Below, one piece after another: positions 8,685-15,766 of a stretch of 25,113 nt of DNA. The notes below the pieces were generated by a model, which saw only the letters and a program-made list of their open reading frames with translations, was not told the origin of the DNA and ran no database searches. The DNA is taken from NCBI GenBank assembly GCA_002405525.1, contig DHLY01000041.1, positions 1,035 through 26,147 of the forward strand. The letters run 5' to 3'. This stretch comes from Proteobacteria bacterium UBA4656 (lineage in GTDB: Bacteria > Pseudomonadota > Gammaproteobacteria > Xanthomonadales > Ahniellaceae). Each line of letters begins with the position of its first letter. Positions within the stretch are counted from its first letter, which is position 1. The translations under genes were made by a program, and so were the position numbers.

Positions 8685-10256
8685 ATGGTCGAAGCACGGA
8701 TCGCCATCCGCCGCGCACTGCTTTCGGTCTCGGACAAGGCGGGGCTGGTCGAACTGGCGTCGCTGCTCGCGGACTCCGGAGTTGAACTGCTGTCCACCGG
8801 CGGCACGGCGCGCGCGCTGCGCGCCGCGGGTCTCGAGGTGCGCGATGTCGGCGCGGCCACCGGCTTCCCGGAGATCATGGACGGGCGGGTCAAGACGCTG
8901 CACCCACGGGTCCACGGCGGGCTGCTGGGGCGCACCGGGACCGACGACGCGGTGATGGCAGAGCACGGCATCGCGCCGATCGATCTGCTGGTCGTGAACC
9001 TGTATCCGTTCGAAGCAACGACGGCCGACCCGGCGGTGTCGATGCAGGACGCGATCGAGAACATCGACGTCGGCGGCCCGGCGATGCTGCGCGCGGCGGC
9101 CAAGAACCACGAGCGCGTCACAGTGGTCGTCGATCCCGGCGACTACGGTGCGCTGCGCGAAGCGATCGTCGCCGGCGGCAGCACGCTGGCACAGCGCCGC
9201 GCGTGGGCGGCGAAGACCTTCGCGCACACCGCGCGCTACGACGGGATCGTGGCGGCATGGCTCGGCGCGCGCGTCGCGTCGACGCCGCAACGCTTCGCAC
9301 CGACCCTGCACCTGTTTTTCGAGCGCGGCAAGCCGCTGCGCTACGGCGAGAACCCGCACCAGGCCGGCGCGCTGTACGTGGAGCGCGACCCGCCGGCGGG
9401 CAGCGTCGCGGCAGCGACCGTACTGGCCGGCAAGGAACTGTCCTACAACAACTACGCCGACGCCGACGCCGCGCTGGCCTGCGTGCAGCAGTTGCCGGAG
9501 CGCCCAGCCTGCGTGATCGTCAAGCACGCCAATCCCTGCGGTGTCGCCGTCGCCGGTTCCATCGCGGCCGCCTACGACCGCGCCTACGCCACCGACCCGA
9601 CCTCGGCCTTCGGCGGCATCATCGCCTTCAACCGCCCGCTCGACGCCAGCACCGCGCGGGCGATCGTCGAGCGGCAGTTCGTCGAGGTGGTGATCGCACC
9701 CGCAGTGGACGAAGCCGCGCGCGCAGCGTTCGCCGCCAAGCCCAACGTGCGCGTTCTGGCGGCAGGCGATCCGACGCCCACCGCGGGCGCCAGGCTCGAC
9801 TTCAAGCGCATCGGCGGCGGTTTGCTGGTGCAGGACGCCGACCACGATGCGCTCACCACGTCCGACCTCTCGGTGGTCACTCGGCGCGCGCCGACCGCGG
9901 CGGAGCTGGACGACCTGCTGTTCGCGTGGCGGGTGGCGTTGTTCGTGAAGTCGAACGCCATCGTCTACGCACGCGACGGCGCCACCATCGGCATCGGCGC
10001 CGGCCAGATGAGCCGCGTGGTCAGCGCGAAGATCGCGGCGCTCAAGGCCGCGGAGGCGGGGCTGGCGGTGCCGGGCAGCGTGATGGCTTCGGACGCCTTC
10101 TTTCCGTTCCGCGACGGCATCGACGCTGCGGTCGCCGCCGGGATCCGCGCGGTGGTGCAGCCGGGCGGATCGATGCGCGACCGGGAGGTCATCGCGGCGG
10201 CCGACGCGCATGGCATCGCGATGGTGTTCACGGGCATCCGCCACTTCCGCCATTGA
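8685..10256 (+). CDS. purH: Bifunctional AICAR transformylase/IMP cyclohydrolase PurH
   Basis: A 523-aa enzyme that catalyses the last two steps of IMP synthesis: formyl transfer from 10-formyl-THF to AICAR, then ring closure. The N-terminal MGS-like cyclohydrolase domain (about 8-145) shows [18 protein letters not shown] and [15 protein letters not shown]. The transformylase domain (about 150-523) shows RYGENPHQ (219-226), the catalytic KHANPCG (Lys280, His281) and VQPGGSMRD near the end. Length matches E. coli PurH (529 aa). The ATG at 8685 has no clear ribosome binding site; the bases just before it (TTCACCTCC) resemble the anti-Shine-Dalgarno end of 16S rRNA, not its target. The gene is followed 10 bases later by purD, as in many gammaproteobacteria. 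Confidence 0.97.
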   Translation: MVEARIAIRRALLSVSDKAGLVELASLLADSGVELLSTGGTARALRAAGLEVRDVGAATGFPEIMDGRVKTLHPRVHGGLLGRTGTDDAVMAEHGIAPIDLLVVNLYPFEATTADPAVSMQDAIENIDVGGPAMLRAAAKNHERVTVVVDPGDYGALREAIVAGGSTLAQRRAWAAKTFAHTARYDGIVAAWLGARVASTPQRFAPTLHLFFERGKPLRYGENPHQAGALYVERDPPAGSVAAATVLAGKELSYNNYADADAALACVQQLPERPACVIVKHANPCGVAVAGSIAAAYDRAYATDPTSAFGGIIAFNRPLDASTARAIVERQFVEVVIAPAVDEAARAAFAAKPNVRVLAAGDPTPTAGARLDFKRIGGGLLVQDADHDALTTSDLSVVTRRAPTAAELDDLLFAWRVALFVKSNAIVYARDGATIGIGAGQMSRVVSAKIAALKAAEAGLAVPGSVMASDAFFPFRDGIDAAVAAGIRAVVQPGGSMRDREVIAAADAHGIAMVFTGIRHFRH

Positions 10257-10266
10257 GGGCGCCACG

Positions 10267-11547
10267 ATGAAGGTGATGGTGATCGGCGGCGGCGGTCGCG
10301 AGCACGCGATGGCGTGGAAGCTGGCGCAGTCGCCGCGGGTGTCGGAGGTGATGGTTGCGCCCGGCAACGCCGGCACCGCGCGCGAGCCGCGGATGCGCAA
10401 TGTGGCAGCGGATGTCGGCGACGTCCCCGGGCTGCTGGCGATCGCGCGCGCCGAAGCCGTCGACCTGACCGTGGTCGGCCCCGAGGTGCCGCTGGTGGCC
10501 GGCGTGGTGGACGCCTTCCGAGCGGCCGGCCGGCGCATCTTCGGTCCGACCGCGGCCGCCGCGCGGCTCGAGGGCTCCAAGGCATTCGCCAAGGACTTCC
10601 TGCGCCGCCACCGCATCCCCACCGCGGCGTATGCGGTATTCACCGATCTGACCCTGGCGCTGGCCTACGTACGCGAACGCGGCGCGCCGATCGTGGTCAA
10701 GGCCGACGGGCTGGCCGCCGGCAAGGGCGTGGTGGTGGCAATGACGCTCGCCGAGGCCGAGGCCGCGTTGGCCGACATGCTCGGGAGCGCGGAGCGCGGC
10801 GCGGCCGGCGCGCGGGTGGTGGTGGAGGAATTCATGGCCGGCGAGGAGGCGAGCTACATCGTGATGAGCGACGGCAGCCACTACCTGCCGATGGCCACCA
10901 GCCAGGACCACAAGCGGCGTGACGACGGCGACCGCGGGCCGAACACCGGCGGCATGGGCGCCTACTCGCCGGCACCGGTGGTCACGCCGGAGGTCGATCG
11001 GCGTGTGCAGCGCGAGATCATCGAACCCACGCTGGCCGGCATGGCTGCCGACGGGCATCCATTCACCGGCTTCCTCTACGCCGGGCTGATGATCGACGCC
11101 CTCGGCGCTCCGCGCGTGGTCGAGTTCAACGTCCGCTTCGGCGACCCGGAAACGCAGCCGGTGATGCTGCGCCTGCGGTCCGACCTCGTGGACCTGGTCG
11201 AGGCGGCGCTCGATGGCCGGATCGGCGATGCGCGTGCCGCCTGGGACCCACGTCCAGCGCTCGGCGTGGTGCTGGCAGCCGGCGGCTATCCCGGCAAGGT
11301 GCGCAGCGGCGACCCGATCGAGGGACTCGATGCGCCGCTGCCGGCGGACGCCTGGCTGTTCCACGCCGGCACGCGGCTCGACGACGGGCGCGTGGTGTCC
11401 GCCGGCGGACGCGTGCTCGCCGCCTGCGCGATCGGCGACAGCATCGCCGCGGCGCGCGAGCGCGCCTACGCCGCGCTGGCGCCGATCCGGCTCGCGGGCT
11501 CATTCTTCCGTCGCGACATCGGCCACCGCGCGCTGGCGCGGGACTGA
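10267..11547 (+). CDS. purD: Phosphoribosylamine-glycine ligase PurD
   Basis: A 426-aa ATP-grasp enzyme that joins glycine to 5-phosphoribosylamine to give GAR, the second step of purine synthesis. The N-terminal fold has [14 protein letters not shown], and [11 protein letters not shown] follows at about 76-86. The ATP-grasp region has [11 protein letters not shown] (about 142-152), [10 protein letters not shown] (about 226-235) and [10 protein letters not shown] (about 286-295). Length matches E. coli PurD (429 aa). The ATG at 10267 is preceded by GAGGG and lies 10 bases after the purH stop, so the two genes are co-transcribed. The stop codon TGA is the first part of a hairpin and of repeat copy A. 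Confidence 0.97.
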   Translation: MKVMVIGGGGREHAMAWKLAQSPRVSEVMVAPGNAGTAREPRMRNVAADVGDVPGLLAIARAEAVDLTVVGPEVPLVAGVVDAFRAAGRRIFGPTAAAARLEGSKAFAKDFLRRHRIPTAAYAVFTDLTLALAYVRERGAPIVVKADGLAAGKGVVVAMTLAEAEAALADMLGSAERGAAGARVVVEEFMAGEEASYIVMSDGSHYLPMATSQDHKRRDDGDRGPNTGGMGAYSPAPVVTPEVDRRVQREIIEPTLAGMAADGHPFTGFLYAGLMIDALGAPRVVEFNVRFGDPETQPVMLRLRSDLVDLVEAALDGRIGDARAAWDPRPALGVVLAAGGYPGKVRSGDPIEGLDAPLPADAWLFHAGTRLDDGRVVSAGGRVLAACAIGDSIAAARERAYAALAPIRLAGSFFRRDIGHRALARD

Positions 11548-11571
11548 GAGGCTGCGAAAAGACGGCTTCTC
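11545..11571 (+). terminator. Stop-codon-spanning hairpin at the end of purD
   Basis: GAGAGGCTG (11546-11554) can pair with CGGCTTCTC (11563-11571) if two G-U pairs are allowed, around loop CGAAAAGA. The left arm begins inside the purD stop codon. The same TGAGAGGCTG start is found at the end of the PilZ gene (18544-18577). Confidence 0.4.
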
Positions 11572-11696
11572 GGGCAGGCCATGTTTGGCCCGCGCGCGGG
11601 TCATGCACGCCAGTGCTGATTCGCGGGAGCGAGTCCACACCGGTGCCGGACTCGCGGCTGGAAGAACGCGCGGGATGTGGGTCTTTTCAAAACCTC
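11548..11696 (+). repeat. Dispersed 3'-end repeat, copy A
   Basis: A non-coding repeat of about 140 bp directly after purD. It shares with copy B (22965-23103) the blocks GGGCAGGC, ATGCACGCCAG, ACCGG-GCCGG-CTCGCG and a CTTTTC/CTTTCC end, in the same order and spacing. Its ends form an imperfect inverted repeat: GAGGCTGCGAAAAGAC (11548-11563) against GTCTTTTCAAAACCTC (11681-11696), 13 of 16 bases matching. That resembles a decayed MITE. Copies C and D look like the same family in reverse orientation. Confidence 0.6.
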
Positions 11697-11697
11697 C

Positions 11698-11723
11698 GAG
11701 CGACCGGCTGTCCGGGATCGCTC
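11698..11723 (-). terminator. Intrinsic-terminator-like hairpin after the cytochrome gene
   Basis: GAGCGA (11698-11703) pairs with TCGCTC (11718-11723), and CCGG pairs with CCGG inside, around CTGT with a two-base bulge. On the minus strand the stem is followed by GGAGGTTTTG, a short T-run. The stem overlaps the cytochrome stop codon. Confidence 0.5.
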
Positions 11724-12300
11724 AATCCGCAGAAGGCCCGGGCAACTGCGCCAGGTATTGCGCAACCGCCTCCACTTCGTCCGCACCGAGCCTGAACATG
11801 CGTGCCCCGGTCCCGGTCGGCGGGTGGTAGCGGTCGCCACCCGAAAACGCACGCAACTGTCGCGCGAGATAGATCGGGTTCTGCCCCGCGGTGCGCGGGA
11901 TCACCTCCGTGCCCGCGAAGTCCGCGCCGTGACAGGCGCCGCACTGGAAGCGTTCGACCAGGGCCGCGCCGGCAACGACCCGCGCGGGATCCGCGTCGAG
12001 GCGCCACGCGCCCCACGGCCGGGTGGAAAACCACCCGGCGAGGGCGGCAATCCCGGCATCGTCGAGATCCTGCGCCACCTGGTCCATCGGGAACACCCTG
12101 CGGTGCCGCTCGCGGAAATGGGTCAGCTCCATCCGCAGATAGGCCGCGTGCTGGCCCTCCAGTTGCGGCACCGAGCTGCGGTGCTCCTCGCGGGCGTGAC
12201 ACTCGATGCAGGCCGCGGCGGCCGGCGGCGGGTCCGCTTCGGCGGCGGCTACCGAGGCGCCGGCCAGGACGGCGAACAGGATCAAGGCGGTGCGGGACAT
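11722..12300 (-). CDS. Secreted dihaem cytochrome c (c4-like)
   Basis: A 192-aa periplasmic cytochrome with two covalent haems. A signal peptide spans residues 1-20 (hydrophobic core LILFAVLAGASVA, cleavage after AAA). The two haem sites are CIECH (31-35) and CGACH (120-124), with likely axial methionines Met72 and Met168. The two-domain layout resembles cytochrome c4, an electron carrier to terminal oxidases. The ATG at 12300 is preceded by AGGAG. It starts 47 bases after the acetyl-CoA hydrolase stop on the same strand, so the two may share a transcript, although no functional link is obvious. The spacing between the first haem site and its Met ligand is short, so it may be a c4 relative rather than c4 itself. 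Confidence 0.9.
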   Translation of the reverse strand: MSRTALILFAVLAGASVAAAEADPPPAAAACIECHAREEHRSSVPQLEGQHAAYLRMELTHFRERHRRVFPMDQVAQDLDDAGIAALAGWFSTRPWGAWRLDADPARVVAGAALVERFQCGACHGADFAGTEVIPRTAGQNPIYLARQLRAFSGGDRYHPPTGTGARMFRLGADEVEAVAQYLAQLPGPSAD

Positions 12301-12347
12301 GGCGGCTCCTGGGCGCGCGCGCGGCGGCCGGGCAGTGGACGGGATCA

Positions 12348-14504
12348 TCACGGCGCGGCGACCGCGCGGAGCGCGCGCGAAACGAGCCGCGCTTCGATTC
12401 GCTCGGCCAGCGTGCGCGGCTCAGCGAGCGAAAGCCGCGCCAGCAGGGACCGATGCGCAGGATCGGGGGCTGGCCCGGCGAGCGCCGCGGCGACCGCGCG
12501 CAGCTTGCCGCTGCGGGTGGACGTCTCGGCGCGCAGCCGCTTCAGGGCCGGCAGCAGCTTGAGTTCGTCGGCGTCGAAGTCGCTTCCGAAAGGGAACACC
12601 GGAAAGTCGCCGCGCAGGCGATGCACGCGCAGTGCGTCCTCGAGCATCGCCGGCGTGTTGCGGCGCCACGCGTCGGGCACCACGAAACCGCGCGCCAGCT
12701 TGCCGGCGGACCGGGCCTTCGCCGCCAGCGCGTCGACGAACCGCGCGTCGGCCACCGCCAGCGTTCGCTGGACGACCTCCTCGTCGGTGCAACCGCGCAG
12801 GTCGGCCACGCCGTACTCGGTGACCAGCAGATCGCGCAGATGGCGCGGGATCGTGGCGTGGCCGTAGTTCCAGACGATGTTGGACATCGCCGTGCCGCCG
12901 CTGTCGCGGGTCGCGCGGAGCATCATCGCCGAACGACCGTCGGCCAGCGCATGGGCCATGGCGACGAAGTTGTACTGCCCGCCGACGCCGCTGACCACCT
13001 GGCCGTCGGCCAGCGCGTCGGAGACCGCGGCGCCCAGCAAGGTGTGGATCATGCAGGTGTTGAAGAACCTCGCCTGGTGGCGCTGGGCGACGTCCAGCGC
13101 CTCGCGTCCGCCGTAGAGCTCGTTGATCCACGACACCCGCGTCATGCACAGGCCGTCCCAGTCGTCCCCAGCGAGGCTCGACAGCCAGTCCTGCAGGTCG
13201 CGGGTGCCGAGCCAGAACGCGCCGTGCAGGTAGCGGCCGCCGCGCAGCCGGCGGCCGGCAATCCGCGAGGACAGCAGCGCGCGGTGTCCGCGGTCGAGCA
13301 GGTCGGCGCCGACCGCCGTGCCATCGGGCAGGCGCAGCACGCCGTCGTGCAGACTGGCTGCCTCGTCCACCAGGCCGAAGCGCTGCAGCCAGGCCAGCGA
13401 CGGGGCGTCCAGCGGCACCGCCACCACGCCCGCCTCGATCAGGCGATCGAGGGTCGCGCCGTCGGCCGACTCGCCGACCGCCCCGGCGTTGAGCAGACGC
13501 TGCAGGGCGAGGTCGTCGTACACCCGGCGCCCGAGGATGCCGGCGCGGCGCAGGTGCATGAAGCCGTCCATCACCATTTCGCTGGCGCCGTACAGGCCGC
13601 GAGCGAAGGGTTCCTCGCCACCGATCGCGGCGAGGTTCGGCGGCTGCGCACCCCCGCGCAGGCGATCCAGGGCATCGCGCCAGCGATCGTTGTGACGGTG
13701 GCGCAGCAGCAGGCCGTGGACCAGTGCGTCCGACAGCGCACCGATGCCGATCTGCAGGGTGCCGCCGTCGCGCACCAGGGTGGACGCGTGCAGGCCGAGC
13801 GCGAACTCCGCCAGTTGCACCGGCTCGTGCGGCAGGCCGAACAGGCGGTGGTCGTTGCCGGGCTCGTCGAGCACCGCGTCGAAGAAGTCCTCGCCGACCT
13901 CGGCGTCGTGGCCGAGGAAAGGCATCCGCGGATGCACCGCGGCCACCCGGTACGGGGTCGGCGCGCCGGCGGCGGCCAGCTGTTCCAGCAGGTCGCGCGT
14001 GGTGTCGGTGTTGGACGACAGGCTCAAACGGTCACCGCGGCGCGCGACCTGCTGCAGCAGCACGGTCGGCCCGCGCGCCGCGACCTCGCGCGCGACGTGG
14101 GTGTAGTTGATCGACGCGTAATGGCGCTGCGCGTGGTCGTTGCCCAGCATCGACGCCGACTGCAGGTAGAACTCGACGATCCGGATGTTCGGCGGCACGC
14201 GGTCGGCGCGCAGGTCGGCGACGTAGGCGAGATCCGGGTAGTCGGCGCCGAAGTGCCGTTCGACGAAGGGGCCGGCGAACCGCCCTTCCAGGCCCGGCCG
14301 CTTCGGCGGCCGCGCCAGCGTCAGCGCGGTGTACAGCGTCAGCGACAGCGAGGGATCGACCGCCACCCGCCGGTACAGCGCGTTGAGCAGGCGGTTCGGC
14401 TTGCCGAGGCCCAGCGGCGCACAGGCCACGATCGCGGGCCCCGCGCGCGCCACGATGCGATCGACGCAGGTCTCGAGGTCATTGAAGCGTTCGGCGAGGT
14501 GCAT
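12348..14504 (-). CDS. Acetyl-CoA hydrolase/CoA-transferase family protein, long form
   Basis: A 718-aa cytoplasmic protein of the acetyl-CoA hydrolase/4-hydroxybutyrate CoA-transferase family, which moves CoA between acyl-CoA and carboxylates through a glutamyl-CoA intermediate. The N-terminal half has DGGTLQIGIGALSDAL (246-261) and GASEMVMDGF (306-315), whose Glu309 is a candidate catalytic residue. The C-terminal domain has SGVGGQYNF (505-513), DSGGTAMSN (534-542) and VTEYGVADLRG (561-571). Ordinary members have 430-550 residues; the extra length lies in a middle segment (about 330-445) and the last 100 residues. The ATG at 14504 has GGAGG 7 bases upstream, which rules out the ATG at 14546 inside repeat copy C. 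The substrate cannot be told from sequence. Confidence 0.85.
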   Translation of the reverse strand: MHLAERFNDLETCVDRIVARAGPAIVACAPLGLGKPNRLLNALYRRVAVDPSLSLTLYTALTLARPPKRPGLEGRFAGPFVERHFGADYPDLAYVADLRADRVPPNIRIVEFYLQSASMLGNDHAQRHYASINYTHVAREVAARGPTVLLQQVARRGDRLSLSSNTDTTRDLLEQLAAAGAPTPYRVAAVHPRMPFLGHDAEVGEDFFDAVLDEPGNDHRLFGLPHEPVQLAEFALGLHASTLVRDGGTLQIGIGALSDALVHGLLLRHRHNDRWRDALDRLRGGAQPPNLAAIGGEEPFARGLYGASEMVMDGFMHLRRAGILGRRVYDDLALQRLLNAGAVGESADGATLDRLIEAGVVAVPLDAPSLAWLQRFGLVDEAASLHDGVLRLPDGTAVGADLLDRGHRALLSSRIAGRRLRGGRYLHGAFWLGTRDLQDWLSSLAGDDWDGLCMTRVSWINELYGGREALDVAQRHQARFFNTCMIHTLLGAAVSDALADGQVVSGVGGQYNFVAMAHALADGRSAMMLRATRDSGGTAMSNIVWNYGHATIPRHLRDLLVTEYGVADLRGCTDEEVVQRTLAVADARFVDALAAKARSAGKLARGFVVPDAWRRNTPAMLEDALRVHRLRGDFPVFPFGSDFDADELKLLPALKRLRAETSTRSGKLRAVAAALAGPAPDPAHRSLLARLSLAEPRTLAERIEARLVSRALRAVAAP

Positions 14505-14530
14505 CGGCGGTCCTCCGTAGGCCGATGCTA

Positions 14531-14682
14531 GGGAACCTCTGCACAACTATCCACACCCGCGCCGGAGGTCGTGCGACCGGCGGACGAGGTGCGCGTCGCA
14601 GGGCATGATGATTCCACGGCCAACGCGCGCAGCGCGGCAGCACGGTCGCCCGATGCCGTCCCGAAGGGTCGCCTCTGCCGAC
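14531..14682 (-). repeat. Dispersed 3'-end repeat, copy C
   Basis: A non-coding repeat of about 150 bp that aligns clearly with copy D (24908-25060). Shared blocks include CGCGCCGGAGGT, GTGCG, GCGCGTCGC, GGGCATG-TG-TTC and CCCGAAGG, in order. Read on the minus strand it also matches copy A at its start (CTTC-GGG) and end (GCGCGGG-TGTGG). It lies just 3' of the DUF2884 gene, in that gene's direction, and fills the space before the acetyl-CoA hydrolase start. Confidence 0.65.
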
Positions 14683-14724
14683 ATCGCTGGCCGGAGGTCG
14701 AACGCCGCGCGCAGGCGCGATCTT

Positions 14725-15492
14725 TCAGGGCTCGACCCGGATCAGGTCGAAACGCTGGCCGGGCGCGATCTCGGCGTCGATTTCGGCCTCCAGCCGATCC
14801 ATGGCCGCCAACCGTGAGCAAAACGCCTCCGCGCGCGCCTTCAGCGCCTTCGCGCGGCGCGCCACGCGGGACTCGATCTCGCGCTCCATGCGCGCCGCGC
14901 GCGCCTCCAGCTCCCCGGCCAGCTGTTCGTCGCCGGAGAGCGCGGCCTTCACCGCGCTGGCGGCGATGCTGCCGACCAGCGCCGGCATCAACTGCACGAC
15001 CGCATCCTCGACCAGCCGCTCCAGCTCGGCATCGCTCCAATCGCGGCCGGCGAAAGCCTCCTCGACCTGCCTCCGGGCCACGATGCGCGCGGTGGCGATC
15101 TTCTCGGCGGTGGCCGCATGAACGACCTCGTCTGCCGAGAGGAACAGGCGCGCCACCTCGTTGACCGCGACGAAAGCGATCTCGATACCTTCCAGTGCGA
15201 CCGCCTTCGCCTCCGGAAGCAGGTCACGCACCGTGGCCTCGTAGTCGCGCAGACGCCGGCGATCGTCGGCCGACAGCGCGACGTCGCGGCCGTCGGCGCG
15301 CAGGCTGCCATCGTCGAGCGCGAGCCGCGCCGGAACGCCATCGTCGCGGGTGAACGCCAGCTCTGCGCCCGCGAGCGACAGGGCCCAGCCGGTGGCGAGA
15401 TCGCATTGGTCGAACGACACGCGGTCCTCGCCCGCGGCGACGCTGCCGGCGGCGGACAGAGCAGCAACAACGACAGCAAGGCGGCGCAGCAT
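14725..15492 (-). CDS. DUF2884 family (YggN-like) secreted protein
   Basis: A 255-aa protein that resembles the uncharacterised DUF2884/YggN family. A signal peptide is visible (residues 1-21, AALSAAGSVAA then GEDR), so it is probably periplasmic. The body has an N-terminal segment with Cys30, then Asp/Arg-rich strands that resemble the family (RLALDDGSLRADGRDVALS, 56-74). A long charged helical region follows at about 185-240, where a coiled coil is likely, with Cys225. Function is unknown. The ATG at 15492 has GGAG about 8 bases upstream; the in-frame ATG at 15729 would extend it past the signal peptide and is rejected. It is divergent from the protease gene and followed by repeat copy C. 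Confidence 0.75.
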   Translation of the reverse strand: MLRRLAVVVAALSAAGSVAAGEDRVSFDQCDLATGWALSLAGAELAFTRDDGVPARLALDDGSLRADGRDVALSADDRRRLRDYEATVRDLLPEAKAVALEGIEIAFVAVNEVARLFLSADEVVHAATAEKIATARIVARRQVEEAFAGRDWSDAELERLVEDAVVQLMPALVGSIAASAVKAALSGDEQLAGELEARAARMEREIESRVARRAKALKARAEAFCSRLAAMDRLEAEIDAEIAPGQRFDLIRVEP

Positions 15493-15681
15493 GGAGACAC
15501 TCCGTCGGAATGGGGTCGGGCCTGGCGTTGGATGCGCCTCGGGCCGCCGGGGTTTAGCACATCCCGCGAGGACCGCGACGCCATGACTTCCGGCAGGGCC
15601 GCCATCAACGCGCAGGCGATTGCGCCGGTCCGCGAGGCCGTCACGGCGCACGCCGATCCGGGCAGTGGCGCCCAGGGTTTT

Positions 15682-15710
15682 TTGCGGCAACCGCCGTGGC
15701 GCGGTATGGT
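15682..15710 (+). promoter_or_regulatory. Possible promoter of the protease gene
   Basis: TTGCGG (15682-15687), 17 bases, then TATGGT (15705-15710). Transcription would start near 15717 and give a leader of about 50 bases. The -35 lies at the end of a run of six T. The remainder of the 274-base gap between the divergent DUF2884 and protease genes shows nothing else clear. Confidence 0.45.
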
Positions 15711-15766
15711 GGAAAGTCGGGGGATTCAAGACGCACCGCTGATCATCACCAAGGGGGAATCACACC

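Noticed and set aside
11802..14531. A 909-codon plus-strand frame opposite the acetyl-CoA hydrolase and cytochrome genes
   Set aside because: Antisense shadow in high-GC DNA; the minus strand carries recognisable families with ribosome binding sites.
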